From: Pseudomonas mandelii | GTDB lineage: Bacteria; Pseudomonadota; Gammaproteobacteria; Pseudomonadales; Pseudomonadaceae | Reading direction: 5' to 3' | Assembly (NCBI RefSeq): GCF_900106065.1 | Contig: NZ_LT629796.1 | Location: forward strand, 496,001 to 560,000 | DNA: 64,000 bases | In this document: one piece after another, positions 28,101 to 37,207 of the stretch | Position numbering within the stretch: position 1 is the first letter of the stretch | How the letters are laid out: each line of letters opens with the position of its first letter | Program-made: the position numbers and the translations under genes | The notes under the pieces: model-generated | Seen by the model: only the letters and a program-made list of their open reading frames with translations | The model's database searches: none | Told to the model about the DNA's origin: nothing

Positions 28101-29117
28101 ATGCGAAATGCATTCGTCCGTCGCACATCCCGTCTGTTTCTTGGCTGCACACTGGTCGCCGCCGGCGCCCTCCCCGCACTCGCCAACGCTGCCTGGCAGC
28201 CGGACAAGAACGTCGAAATCCTCGTTGCCGGCGGCCCCGGCGGCGGTACTGACCAGCTCGGTCGGCTGATCCAGTCGATCATCACCACACACAAGTTCCT
28301 CGACGTGAATACCATCGTCCTCAACAAGGGCGGCGGCAACGGTGCCGAAGCGTTCCTTGACCTGAAAATGAACAAGGGCGATCCGGAAAAACTGGTGATC
28401 GGCACCAACAACATCTACCTGTTGCCGCTGGTTTCCAAGCTTGGCTATCAATGGCAGGAGCTGACTCCCGTGGCGGCCGTTGCAGAGGACGACTTCATTC
28501 TCTGGAGCTACAAGGATGCCCCCTGGAAAGACGCCAAAGGCTTCTACGAAGCGGCCAAGACTGATCCGTCGAAACTGCGCATGGGCGGCAGTCAGTCCAA
28601 GGATGTCGACCAGACCCTGACCCTGCTGCTGAACCAGACCAACAACAGCAAACTGGTGTACATCCCGTTCAAGAGCGGCAGCGAAGCCGCGACCCAACTG
28701 GCCGGCAAACACATCGCCGCCAACGTCAACAACCCCAGCGAAAGCATCAGCCAATGGCGCGGCGACCAGGTCGAACCGCTCTGTGTGTTCAGCAAGGAAC
28801 GCATGAGCTACACCGAGAAAGTCGCGGGTGATAAATCCTGGGCCGACGTTCCGACCTGCCACGAACAAGGCCTGGGTATCGATCAATACCGCTTCCCGCG
28901 CACCGTGTTCATGCCCGGCGACGTCACCGCCGAACAGCGGGCGTTCTATGTCGAGCTGATGCGCAAAGTCACCGAGACTCCAGAGTTCAAGGCCTACGTG
29001 AAACAGAACGCTTTGGTACCCACCTTCCTCGAAGGCGAGCCGCTGACCGCCTACATTGAGAAAGACACCGCCCGCGTCACCCCGGTGTTCAAAGAAGCCG
29101 GCTGGCTGAAAAACTGA
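28101..29117 (+). CDS. tctC: tripartite tricarboxylate transporter, periplasmic binding protein
   Basis: 338 aa with a signal peptide (MRNAFVRRTSRLFLG.., cleavage after ALANA near residue 30). The mature protein starts AWQPDKNVEILVAGGPGGGTDQ, the typical TctC/Bug-family opening where the Gly-rich loop binds a carboxylate. It captures an organic acid in the periplasm for the TctAB membrane pair encoded next. The sugar-acid genes around it suggest an aldonate-like ligand rather than citrate, which is inference. GAGG lies 8 bases before the ATG. Confidence 0.9.
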   Translation: MRNAFVRRTSRLFLGCTLVAAGALPALANAAWQPDKNVEILVAGGPGGGTDQLGRLIQSIITTHKFLDVNTIVLNKGGGNGAEAFLDLKMNKGDPEKLVIGTNNIYLLPLVSKLGYQWQELTPVAAVAEDDFILWSYKDAPWKDAKGFYEAAKTDPSKLRMGGSQSKDVDQTLTLLLNQTNNSKLVYIPFKSGSEAATQLAGKHIAANVNNPSESISQWRGDQVEPLCVFSKERMSYTEKVAGDKSWADVPTCHEQGLGIDQYRFPRTVFMPGDVTAEQRAFYVELMRKVTETPEFKAYVKQNALVPTFLEGEPLTAYIEKDTARVTPVFKEAGWLKN

Positions 29118-29169
29118 GTTGTTCACGGCCGTGCGCGTGCGCACGGCCGTCACCTCTGGAGGTGCTTTC

Positions 29170-29703
29170 ATGTCCCATTCTTCGGATTCACCGGCGCTGG
29201 TCGGTACCCGCTGGGTCGAGCTCGGCCTGACACTCTTCACCACGCTGATCGGCGCGGTGGTGATGTTCGGCAGTCTCGAACAAGGTATCGGCTGGGGCGA
29301 TTCCGGCCCCGAGCCGGGTTACTTCCCCTTCTACATCGGCCTGCTGTTGAGCGCCGCGAGCGTGGGCAACGGCGTGTTGACCGTGGTGCGCTGGCACGCC
29401 CTGAGCATTGCATTCGTCAGCCGCAGCGCATTCAAGCAAGTGCTGTCGGTGTTCATCCCGATTGCGCTGTTCGTCGGCGCCATGCCGTTCACCGGCATTT
29501 ATGTGGCCTCGGCCTGCTTCATCGCCTGGTTCATGTGGCGTGACAAGGTGCGCGCCAAGCCTTACGGCAAATGGATGATCGGCACCGTGTCCCTCGGCGC
29601 GGTGCTGGCCAGCTACCTGATTTTCGCGTTGTGGTTCAAGGTCCCGCTGGATGCCGGCCCGATGGGCGACTGGATTGCACTGGCCGGGAGAAGTTTCAAA
29701 TGA
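29170..29703 (+). CDS. tctB: tripartite tricarboxylate transporter, small membrane subunit
   Basis: 177 aa with four hydrophobic helices, the usual architecture of TctB. GWGDSGPEPGYFPFYIGLLL is the family signature around the first periplasmic loop. The start at 29170 (MSHSSDS) follows GGAGGTGCTTTC; an earlier start would lack a ribosome site. It overlaps tctA by 4 bases (ATGA), so the two membrane subunits are translationally coupled. Confidence 0.9.
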   Translation: MSHSSDSPALVGTRWVELGLTLFTTLIGAVVMFGSLEQGIGWGDSGPEPGYFPFYIGLLLSAASVGNGVLTVVRWHALSIAFVSRSAFKQVLSVFIPIALFVGAMPFTGIYVASACFIAWFMWRDKVRAKPYGKWMIGTVSLGAVLASYLIFALWFKVPLDAGPMGDWIALAGRSFK

Positions 29704-31229
29704 GCGAATTCGATTCCCTGCTGCAAGGCATGAACCTGATCCTCACCCCGGGCCACATCGGCCTGATGGTGATCGGCGTGCTGCTGGGCATTCTGGTCGG
29801 CGTATTGCCCGGCCTCGGCGCCCCCAATGGCGTGGCGTTGTTGCTGCCGCTGACCTTCACCATGTCGCCGGTGTCGGCGATCATTTTGCTGTCGTGCATG
29901 TATTGGGGCGCGCTGTTCGGCGGTTCGATCACCTCGATTCTGTTCAACATCCCCGGTGAGCCCTCATCGGTGGCGACCACGTTCGACGGTTACCCGATGG
30001 CCCGCGAAGGTCGCGCTGCCGAAGCGTTGACGGCCGCATTCAGTTCGGCGCTGATCGGCGCGCTGGCCGGGGTGTTGCTGCTGACCTTCCTGTCGACCAA
30101 GATTGCCGCATTCGCCATGTCTTTCAGTTCGCCGGAGTTCTTCGCGGTGTACCTGTTGGCGTTTTGCACCTTCATCGGCATGAGCAAGAATCCGCCGCTG
30201 AAAACCGTGGTGGCGATGATGATTGGTTTCGCCATGGCCGCCGTGGGCATGGACACTGTCTCCGGCAACCTGCGCCTGACCTTCGACCAGCCCGCGTTGA
30301 TGACGGGCATCAGCTTCGAGGTGGCCGTGATCGGCTTGTTCGGGATCGGCGAAATTCTCTGCACCGTCGAGGAAGGCCTGGTGTTTCGCGGCGAGCATGC
30401 GCGCATCACGCCGATGGTCATCCTGCGCACCTGGGCCAAGTTGCCGCGTTACTGGTGGACGATCCTGCGCAGCACGCTGGTCGGTTGCTGGATGGGCATC
30501 ACGCCCGGTGGTCCGACGGCGGCCTCGTTCATGAGCTACAGTCTGGCGCGGCGCTTTTCGAAGAACCGCGAGAACTTCGGCAAGGGTGAACTCGAAGGCG
30601 TAATCGCCCCGGAAACCGCCGACCACGCCGCCGGCACCAGCGCCCTGCTGCCCATGCTGACCCTCGGCATTCCCGGCTCGGCCACTGCGGCGGTCATGCT
30701 CGGCGGTCTGATGATCTGGGGCCTGCATCCTGGCCCGACGTTGTTCGTCGAGCAGCATGATTTCGTCTGGGGCCTGATCGCCAGCATGTACCTCGGGAAC
30801 GTGGTCAGCCTGATCGTGGTGCTGGCCACCGTGCCGCTGTTCGCTTCGATCCTGCGCATTCCGTTCTCGATCATCGCGCCGATTATCATCATGGTCTGCG
30901 CCATCGGTGCCTACTCGGTGCACAACTCGTTCGTCGACGTGGTGTTGATGTTGGGCTTCGGTGCGCTGGGTTATCTGTTCAAGAAACTCGGTTACCCGAT
31001 TGCGCCGCTGGTGTTGGCGGCGGTACTGGGCGACAAGGCGGAAGATGCGTTCCGTCAGTCGATGCTGTTCTCCGACGGCCACGTGGGGATTTTCTGGTCC
31101 AACCCGTTAGTGGGCTGCCTGACCACGGCGGCGTTGCTGATGCTGTTCTGGCCGTTGATTTCCAAGGCGCTGGGCACCCTGACGGGGCTGCGCAAACCGC
31201 AGGTCGCCAAGCCTAAATCGGTGCTGTAA
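29700..31229 (+). CDS. tctA: tripartite tricarboxylate transporter, large membrane subunit
   Basis: 509 aa, about eleven to twelve helices. The TctA signatures are complete: GVLPGLGAPNGVALLLPLTF near residue 40 and the mirrored GITPGGPTAASFMSY near 285, each with the Pro-Gly-rich hairpin thought to form the substrate path. The ATG at 29700 overlaps the tctB stop. With TctB and TctC it forms a secondary, ion-driven, binding-protein-dependent importer. The LysR gene follows 69 bases downstream on the same strand. Confidence 0.92.
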   Translation: MSEFDSLLQGMNLILTPGHIGLMVIGVLLGILVGVLPGLGAPNGVALLLPLTFTMSPVSAIILLSCMYWGALFGGSITSILFNIPGEPSSVATTFDGYPMAREGRAAEALTAAFSSALIGALAGVLLLTFLSTKIAAFAMSFSSPEFFAVYLLAFCTFIGMSKNPPLKTVVAMMIGFAMAAVGMDTVSGNLRLTFDQPALMTGISFEVAVIGLFGIGEILCTVEEGLVFRGEHARITPMVILRTWAKLPRYWWTILRSTLVGCWMGITPGGPTAASFMSYSLARRFSKNRENFGKGELEGVIAPETADHAAGTSALLPMLTLGIPGSATAAVMLGGLMIWGLHPGPTLFVEQHDFVWGLIASMYLGNVVSLIVVLATVPLFASILRIPFSIIAPIIIMVCAIGAYSVHNSFVDVVLMLGFGALGYLFKKLGYPIAPLVLAAVLGDKAEDAFRQSMLFSDGHVGIFWSNPLVGCLTTAALLMLFWPLISKALGTLTGLRKPQVAKPKSVL

Positions 31230-31298
31230 CACGGCAATGCTGGCAACGCCTGGCATTTGTTGTCAGGCTTGCCGCAGTCCTAATTGCGAGCGCGGCCC

Positions 31299-32240
31299 AT
31301 GACCCGAATTCCTGCTGCCAATGTGATCCACAGTCGACTGCGTCTGCGCCAACTGCGGCTGATGCTGGCGTTGCAGGAATTCGGCTCGTTGCGTCGCGCC
31401 GCCGACCACATCGGCATGACCCAGCCGGCAGCCACCAAGATGTTGCACGAAGCCGAAGACTTGCTCGGCGTCGAACTCTTCGAGCGTCTGCCCCGGGGCA
31501 TGCGCTCGACCCCGTTCGGGGAAACCGTCATCTACTACGCGCGCATGGTGTTTGCTGAACTGAGCGGCATGCGTGAAGAACTGGTCGCGCTCGAATCCGG
31601 CAACCTTGGCCGGGTTGCGGTCGGTGCGATTCCGGCGCTGGCCTCGGGGCTGTTGACCCGCACCATCGCGACCTTGAAGCAAAGCCATCCACGCTTGTCG
31701 ATGAGCATTCAGGTCGACACCAGCGACGTGCTGGTGCAGGCGCTGTTGCAGGACCAGCTGGATATCGTATTGGGCCGGATTCCGGCGGGCGCACGGGCCG
31801 AAGAGTTGCTGTTCGACAGCCTCGGCGAAGAAGCCTTGTGCGTCATCTCCGGCGCGCAGAACCCGTTGGCGAAAGAGAAAAACCTGAGCTGGGCCGAGTT
31901 GCAGAACATGACTTGGGTGCTGCAACAGCAACCGAGTCCGATGCGTGCGATCATCAATCAGGTATTCCACAATGCGCGGGTCGACATCCCCAGCAGCATC
32001 GTTGAGACCACCTCGATCATGACCTTGCTGTCCTTGATCCAGCAGACCGACATGCTGGGCGTCACACCGGTGTCGGTGGTGGAGGATTACCCGGGCCGTG
32101 ATTTGCTGGCGGTGTTGCCGATCAAGTTTGAAGCACGGCTGCCGCCGTACGGGCTGATTACCCGCCGTCACCGCATTCAATCGTCAGCGATGCAGGCGTT
32201 CATGAATTCGGTGCGGGCCGAGCACGCGCTGACCAAATAA
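31299..32240 (+). CDS. LysR-family regulator, probable controller of the sugar-acid locus
   Basis: 313 aa. The HTH is at about residues 20-60 (LMLALQEFGSLRRAADHIG, then MTQPAATKMLHEAEDLLG), followed by an effector domain resembling GalR/GbpR-type regulators of sugar-acid and aromatic genes. The start is ATG at 31299; a TTG five codons earlier is possible. It sits directly behind tctCBA and before a strong terminator. Three matching palindromes upstream of the dehydratase, MFS and tctC genes are the likely targets. The inducer would be a pathway substrate, which is inference. Confidence 0.88.
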   Translation: MTRIPAANVIHSRLRLRQLRLMLALQEFGSLRRAADHIGMTQPAATKMLHEAEDLLGVELFERLPRGMRSTPFGETVIYYARMVFAELSGMREELVALESGNLGRVAVGAIPALASGLLTRTIATLKQSHPRLSMSIQVDTSDVLVQALLQDQLDIVLGRIPAGARAEELLFDSLGEEALCVISGAQNPLAKEKNLSWAELQNMTWVLQQQPSPMRAIINQVFHNARVDIPSSIVETTSIMTLLSLIQQTDMLGVTPVSVVEDYPGRDLLAVLPIKFEARLPPYGLITRRHRIQSSAMQAFMNSVRAEHALTK

Positions 32241-32271
32241 AAAAGGCCCGGAGCCAATGCTCCGGGCCTTT
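32239..32271. terminator. Rho-independent terminator, bidirectional
   Basis: AAGGCCCGGAGC (32243-32254) pairs with GCTCCGGGCCTT (32259-32270) around CAAT, with an A run before and T residues after. It ends the lysR transcript and probably also the convergent DMT gene. Confidence 0.88.
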
Positions 32272-32286
32272 CATTTTCACGCTGCT

Positions 32287-33150
32287 TTACGCTGCTTTAC
32301 GGAACACAAATACCAGCCCGACGATGATCAGCAGCATGCCGAGCATGCTCAATACCGCCAGCCGATTACCGAAAATCAGGTAGTCCATCACCGCCGTCAC
32401 GGCCGGCACCAGGTAAAACAGACTGGTGACATTCACCAGATTGCCCCGGGCGATCAAGCGGTACAGCAGCAACGTTGCCAGCACCGACACCACCAATCCC
32501 ATCCACAGCACCGGCACGATAAACCCGCTGCCGTGTTCGAAATGAAACGGCTGGAACGGCACGAAGATCCCGCAGAGCAGCAGCCCCGCGAGGTACTGCA
32601 CCGGCAGTGTGCCGAGGGGATTGTCGGTGATGCGCTTCTGCATGATCGAGCCAAAGGTCATGCTCGCCAACGCCAGCAAACCAAAAAGCATCCCGGCCAA
32701 AGACATGCCCGCCAGACCGATGCCCTGGTAAACCACCATGATCAACCCGACCAGGCCCAGCGCCAGACCGAACATCCGGCTGGCCGAGCGCTGACGCTCC
32801 ATGATCACCACCGTGAGAATCGGCTGCACACCCATGATGGTTGCCATAACGCCCGGTGTGACTTTGAGGTCCAGGGCCAGCAGATAAAAAATCTGATAAG
32901 CCCCCAGCAACACCACGCCCGTGGCCATCGCATACAACATCGCTTTGCCACCCTTGGGCAATTTCAGCTTGAGCAACGGCACCAGCAGCATCAATCCGCA
33001 CAAGGCGATGGCAAAGCGAATCAGCAGAAAGGCAAAGGGCGATGCGTGGGCCAGGCCCCATTTGGAGAAGATCGCACCGCTGCTCCACAGCAGAACGAAC
33101 AGGCTCGTGGACGCCGCCGCGAGCGCGGATTTTTTCGACAGGACAAACAT
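32287..33150 (-). CDS. DMT/EamA-family transporter
   Basis: 287 aa, ten predicted helices in two EamA repeats. Conserved pieces are LLWSSGAIFSKWGLAHASPF, AYQIFYLLALDLKVTPGVMA and the second-repeat NVTSLFYLVPAVTAVMDYL. The start is ATG at 33150, because AGGTGG sits 5 bases upstream; an in-frame GTG three codons earlier overlaps that site. Inner-membrane exporter or permease of unknown substrate. It converges on the LysR gene. Confidence 0.86.
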   Translation of the reverse strand: MFVLSKKSALAAASTSLFVLLWSSGAIFSKWGLAHASPFAFLLIRFAIALCGLMLLVPLLKLKLPKGGKAMLYAMATGVVLLGAYQIFYLLALDLKVTPGVMATIMGVQPILTVVIMERQRSASRMFGLALGLVGLIMVVYQGIGLAGMSLAGMLFGLLALASMTFGSIMQKRITDNPLGTLPVQYLAGLLLCGIFVPFQPFHFEHGSGFIVPVLWMGLVVSVLATLLLYRLIARGNLVNVTSLFYLVPAVTAVMDYLIFGNRLAVLSMLGMLLIIVGLVFVFRKAA

Positions 33151-33246
33151 GAATACCACCTGTAGTCAGGCAAGAAGCCAACTCAGCCGAAGCTGAAATT
33201 CAGTAGTTTTTTTCAGGCGGGCGCGCAGAACAGCAAAGAACGCTGA

Positions 33247-33543
33247 TCAGCCCGAAACGCCAACGCCCGGCGGTGATACGACTGCGTACACCGGCGTGCT
33301 ACTGACAGGTGGGGGGTAATGACTGATCTGCGCAGGCTGCTTATTCCCGCACGGCACGACGCCAGCGTTGACCGCTGAATCGACTACCGCATTGATGAGG
33401 GAAGCTGGCATGGGCTGATCTTTTTTGATGGGGTGGGCGGTGGGTAACAGAACCACCGAGCGCCGACTATAACCAGCGGCGGACATGGATTGCAATGACT
33501 TGGACAAAGGGCCAATCACGACACCTCGTCGCGGGCGCGCCAT
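33247..33543 (-). CDS. short hypothetical protein, doubtful
   Basis: An open frame of 98 codons with no recognised domain. The second half, from the internal MPASLINAVVDSAV, is rich in Pro and Val and looks more protein-like than the Arg-rich first 44 residues, so a shorter product of about 54 aa starting near 33408 is possible. No good Shine-Dalgarno precedes either start. It may be just open sequence between the DMT gene and the lpxO terminator. Confidence 0.3.
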   Translation of the reverse strand: MARPRRGVVIGPLSKSLQSMSAAGYSRRSVVLLPTAHPIKKDQPMPASLINAVVDSAVNAGVVPCGNKQPAQISHYPPPVSSTPVYAVVSPPGVGVSG

Positions 33544-33558
33544 TTAAATTCTGCTCAT

Positions 33559-33590
33559 AAAAAAACCGCTCCCAAGGAGCGGTTTTCTTT
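33559..33590. terminator. Rho-independent terminator of the lpxO-like gene
   Basis: AAAACCGCTCC (33562-33572) and GGAGCGGTTTT (33576-33586) form an 11-bp stem with a CAA loop. The A run at the left gives the minus-strand transcript its T tail. Confidence 0.88.
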
Positions 33591-33599
33591 TGAATCCAG

Positions 33600-34538
33600 T
33601 CACGCAAACAACCAATACCCCAACAACGTCAGCACCACCACCGCCAACACCGGCCGCAGCACGCGGTACGCCTTGGGATTACGACGCTTCCAGCGTTTGA
33701 CCACACCACTGACCTTGTCGCTGGAATTCTTGCTCCAGGCATACGCCTGGTTAATCCCGCCGACACGTTCATCATCAAGGTTCTGAGGTGCGGTGGCGCG
33801 ACCGAGCAAGCCGCTGAGCCAGCGGTTGATGAAGGTCATGACGCGGTTGCTCAGCGGTCGTTCGATGTCGCAGAACAGAATGACGCGGGTTTTCTCGGAT
33901 TCGTTCTTGACCCAATGCACGTAGGTCTCATCAAACATCACATCTTCACCATCACGCCAGGCATACACCTGGCCGTCGACAAAGATACGGCAATCGTCGG
34001 AGTTCGGCGTCGACAGCCCCAGGTGATAGCGCAGCGAACCGGCAAACGGGTCGCGGTGCGGGTTGAGGTGGCTGCCACCCGGCAGCAACGCGAACATTGC
34101 ACCCTTTACGTTGGGAATACTGCTCACCAGCGCCACGGTTTTCGGGCATAAGGCTTCAGCGGATGGCAGGGGTTTGTCGTACCACTTGAGGTAGAAACGT
34201 TTCCAGCCTTTCTTGAAAAACGAACCAAACCCCGCATCGTTGTGTTTTTCGGCGGCGCGGATGTAACCCTCGTCGAACAGGTGCATGGCTTCGTCGCGGA
34301 TGACTTCCCAGTTGTCTTTGAGCACGTCCAGTTCCGGGAACTTGCTGCGGTCCAGATAGGGTTTGGACGGCACGCCGGAGAACAGGTACATCAAGGCGTT
34401 GTAAGGTGCAAACAAGGCCGAGTGATTGACGAATTGACGCAGAACCGGCAATCGCGCCTTGCCGCGCAAATGCACATAGAGGGTGCTGCCCAGAAATAGC
34501 AGCAACACTGACGCTTTCGCGGCAAAGGAAAAGGTCAT
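33600..34538 (-). CDS. lpxO: LpxO-type lipid A / aspartyl-asparaginyl beta-hydroxylase
   Basis: 312 aa. There is an N-terminal hydrophobic helix (about 7-23), a dioxygenase domain with the Fe(II) ligands in LNPHRDPFAGSLRYHLGL (H-x-D) and the distal His in DETYVHWVKN, Arg in KTRVILFCD for 2-oxoglutarate, and a C-terminal helix (about 293-311). LpxO enzymes add a 2-hydroxyl to the secondary acyl chain of lipid A at the inner membrane face. Pseudomonas has more than one homologue, so lpxO1/lpxO2 is not decided. It is monocistronic with its own terminator. Confidence 0.85.
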   Translation of the reverse strand: MTFSFAAKASVLLLFLGSTLYVHLRGKARLPVLRQFVNHSALFAPYNALMYLFSGVPSKPYLDRSKFPELDVLKDNWEVIRDEAMHLFDEGYIRAAEKHNDAGFGSFFKKGWKRFYLKWYDKPLPSAEALCPKTVALVSSIPNVKGAMFALLPGGSHLNPHRDPFAGSLRYHLGLSTPNSDDCRIFVDGQVYAWRDGEDVMFDETYVHWVKNESEKTRVILFCDIERPLSNRVMTFINRWLSGLLGRATAPQNLDDERVGGINQAYAWSKNSSDKVSGVVKRWKRRNPKAYRVLRPVLAVVVLTLLGYWLFA

Positions 34539-34753
34539 CTACGGCTCCTTGAGGTTAGGCTCTTCGCACAACGCCATTTACCCGACGTGGCAGCCGGCCA
34601 TGAAAAACACTACCGGCCTCGGGAAAAACCCGCAAAACTCGACATTCAGTATTAAGGTTTGTGCAATAAAGCACTTATTAACATAAGGTTCCTGAACGGG
34701 GGCTGACCTGAATCAGCCCTCTCACCAAAAGATCAAACCATCGCAGGCAGCGC

Positions 34754-35728
34754 CTACTGCTGATTTTCCTGCTCGGTAAACAGGTCGCTGAACAACATGC
34801 TCGACAAGTAGCGCTCACCGGAGTCCGGCAGGATCACCACGATGGTCTTGCCCTGCATTTCCGGTGTTTCGGCCAGACGCACCGCCACCGCCATCGCGGC
34901 GCCACAGGAAATACCGCACAAAATCCCTTCTTCCTGCATCAGGCGCAGCGCCATAGCCTTCGATTCGTCATCGGTGACCAACTCAACCCGATCGACGATC
35001 GACAAGTCCAGATTCTTCGGGACAAAACCGGCACCGATCCCCTGGATCTTGTGCGGGCTCGGCTTGATCTCTTCACCGGCTATCGCCTGGGTAATCACCG
35101 GCGACACCACCGGTTCCACAGCTACCGAGATAATCGGTTTGCCCTGGGTATTCTTGATATACCGCGAAACACCGGTAATGGTTCCGCCGGTTCCAACGCC
35201 CGCGACCAGCACATCGACTGCGCCGTCAGTATCGTTCCAGATTTCCGGACCGGTGGTTTTCTCGTGAATGGCCGGGTTGGCCGGGTTGTCGAACTGCGAC
35301 GGCATGAAGTATTTGGCCGGATCGCTGGCCAGGATCTCGGCAGCCTTCTCAATGGCGCCCTTCATGCCTTTGGCCGGTTCGGTCAGCACCAGTTCGGCGC
35401 CCAGTGCCTTGAGGACTTTGCGTCGCTCGATGCTCATCGACGCCGGCATGGTCAGCATCAACTTGTAACCACGGGCCGCGGCAACAAAGGCCAGGCCAAT
35501 GCCGGTATTGCCCGACGTCGGTTCGACGATGGTCATGCCAGGCTTGAGTTTGCCGGAGCTTTCGGCGTCCCAGATCATGCTCGCGCCGATCCGGCACTTG
35601 ACCGAGTAACCCGGGTTGCGCCCTTCGATCTTGGCCAGGATGGTCACACCGCGCGGGGCAATGCGGTTGATCTGCACCAGCGGCGTATTGCCAATGGAAT
35701 GGGCGTTGTCAGCGTATATACGGCTCAT
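34754..35728 (-). CDS. cysK: cysteine synthase A
   Basis: 324 aa, fold-type II PLP enzyme. PLP lysine in [14 protein letters not shown], substrate loop [12 protein letters not shown], phosphate-binding [10 protein letters not shown] and a C-terminal [10 protein letters not shown] are all present. It makes L-cysteine from O-acetylserine and sulfide in the cytosol. The start is ATG at 35728 ([17 protein letters not shown]), matching the family N-terminus; a start 12 codons upstream would add residues not in the family. CysK is favoured over CysM by the [11 protein letters not shown] and PTSGNTGIG forms. Confidence 0.93.
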   Translation of the reverse strand: MSRIYADNAHSIGNTPLVQINRIAPRGVTILAKIEGRNPGYSVKCRIGASMIWDAESSGKLKPGMTIVEPTSGNTGIGLAFVAAARGYKLMLTMPASMSIERRKVLKALGAELVLTEPAKGMKGAIEKAAEILASDPAKYFMPSQFDNPANPAIHEKTTGPEIWNDTDGAVDVLVAGVGTGGTITGVSRYIKNTQGKPIISVAVEPVVSPVITQAIAGEEIKPSPHKIQGIGAGFVPKNLDLSIVDRVELVTDDESKAMALRLMQEEGILCGISCGAAMAVAVRLAETPEMQGKTIVVILPDSGERYLSSMLFSDLFTEQENQQ

Positions 35729-35855
35729 GGCTGGGTCCTTGTACAGCGTTGAATAAGCCCCCAAAGGTATGCCTGTTGCCAGTGGTCGTCCAGTCAGGTC
35801 GAACGTCCGGTAAACACCGCAGTCAATGGCTTTACATCGTCAGAGATTTGCCGCC

Positions 35856-36932
35856 ATGAAACGTCGATACCGTTGGCCCCTGTGGACCCTCGCCGGTCTC
35901 GTTGTGCTACTGATTGCCCTGCACTTCGCCCTGCCCTACCTGGTGCGCGATTACTTGAACGAGAAACTGGCGGACATGGGCGATTACCGGGGCCAGGTCA
36001 CCGACGTCGACCTCGCGCTGTGGCGCGGCGCCTACAAGATCAACGGGCTGAAAATCGTCAAGGTCGACGGCAAGGTCCCGGTGCCTTTCGTCAATGCACC
36101 GCTAATCGACCTGTCTGTCAGTTGGCACTCACTCTGGTCCGACCGCGCTGTGGTGGCCGAAGTGCAGTTCTTCAACCCTGAGGTGAACTTCGTCGACGGC
36201 GGCACCAACAAACAAAACTCCCAGACCGGTCAAGGCACCGACTGGCGCGCACAGTTGAGCAAACTGGCGCCGTTCACCTTTAACGAAATACGCATCTACG
36301 ACGGCAAGATCAACTTTCGAAACTTCAATTCCAAGCCCCCCGTCAACATGAACGCCACTCAGGTCAACGCCAGCCTCTATAACCTGACCAACGTGGTCGA
36401 CACCGAAGGCAAGCGCGACGCGCGCTTTGAAGGCAAGGCCCTGTTGCTGGGCCACGCCCCGCTGGAAACCACGGCCACCTTCGACCCCTTGAGCAATTTC
36501 GAAGACTTCGAATTCCGCCTGCGCGCCAAGGATATCGAGCTCAAGCGCATGAACGACTTCGCCTCGGCCTATGGCAAATTCGACTTCAACGCCGGTCACG
36601 GCGATGTAGTCATTGAAGCGCAGGCCAAAAAAGCCCAATTGACCGGCTATATCAAGCCGCTGCTCAAAGACGTGGACGTGTTCAACTGGCAGCAGGACGT
36701 GGAAAACAAGGACAAAGGGCTGTTCCGGTCCATCTGGGAGGCCATTGTCGGCGGCTCCGAAACCGTGCTGAAAAACCAGGGCAAGAACCAGTTTGCCACT
36801 CGCGTAGAACTGAGCGGCAACGTGCATCGACAAGATATCAGCGCGTTCCAGGCGTTTTTGCAGATTTTACGCAATGGTTTCGTTCAGGCATTCAATGCCC
36901 GGTATGAGCGGCCGAAACCGGATCAGGGCTAA
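35856..36932 (+). CDS. DUF748 (AsmA-like) membrane-anchored periplasmic protein
   Basis: 358 aa with an N-terminal signal-anchor (about 8-26, WTLAGLVVLLIALHFALPYL) and a long beta-rich periplasmic domain of the DUF748/AsmA superfamily. Markers are the VTDVDLALWRGAYKINGLKI repeat opening and the internal FTFNEIRIYDGKINFRN. AsmA-like proteins are now thought to bridge inner and outer membrane for lipid transport, but a role for this single-DUF748 form is not established. The start at 35856 puts the anchor at the N-terminus. It is divergent from cysK, and the mobile island begins about 20 bases after its stop. Confidence 0.83.
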   Translation: MKRRYRWPLWTLAGLVVLLIALHFALPYLVRDYLNEKLADMGDYRGQVTDVDLALWRGAYKINGLKIVKVDGKVPVPFVNAPLIDLSVSWHSLWSDRAVVAEVQFFNPEVNFVDGGTNKQNSQTGQGTDWRAQLSKLAPFTFNEIRIYDGKINFRNFNSKPPVNMNATQVNASLYNLTNVVDTEGKRDARFEGKALLLGHAPLETTATFDPLSNFEDFEFRLRAKDIELKRMNDFASAYGKFDFNAGHGDVVIEAQAKKAQLTGYIKPLLKDVDVFNWQQDVENKDKGLFRSIWEAIVGGSETVLKNQGKNQFATRVELSGNVHRQDISAFQAFLQILRNGFVQAFNARYERPKPDQG

Positions 36933-36952
36933 GTCACCAAGTGACGCCCCAT

Positions 36953-36968
36953 TCAGAGACTAAACAAG
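36953..36968 (+). repeat. candidate attachment site, left
   Basis: TCAGAGACTAAACAAG, matching TCAGAGACTGAATAAG at 44742-44757 in 14 of 16 positions in the same orientation. It begins 20 bases after the DUF748 stop codon. Confidence 0.4.
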
Positions 36969-37147
36969 AGGAAAGGCATCAAGCCCAGTAAACACGGGGG
37001 TTTCAGCGGTATTTGCTGCATCGGACGGCACCGTGCGCACCGGACGCGTGTCACAACCGGAACCGCTCCCGGCACGTACACACAGCATTGCTTGACGGCG
37101 GTGCACTGGGGTCCGAGCGAGCCCCAGCGTTCAAAGGGAATGCTCTC

Positions 37148-37182
37148 GCACCGTCCGGCTCTCTCGTTGTTTCAGACGGTGC
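37148..37182 (-). terminator. hairpin downstream of the serine recombinase
   Basis: GCACCGTC (37148-37155) pairs with GACGGTGC (37175-37182) across 19 bases. It lies about 25 bases beyond the recombinase stop on the minus strand. There is no T run, so its role as terminator is uncertain. Confidence 0.35.
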
Positions 37183-37207
37183 ACAGGGGTACTGCTTTCG
37201 GGTGCGC

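Noticed and set aside
36933..37207. tRNA or tmRNA as integration target of the island
   Set aside because: No cloverleaf, anticodon stem or CCA-type 3' end is visible on either strand at either border.
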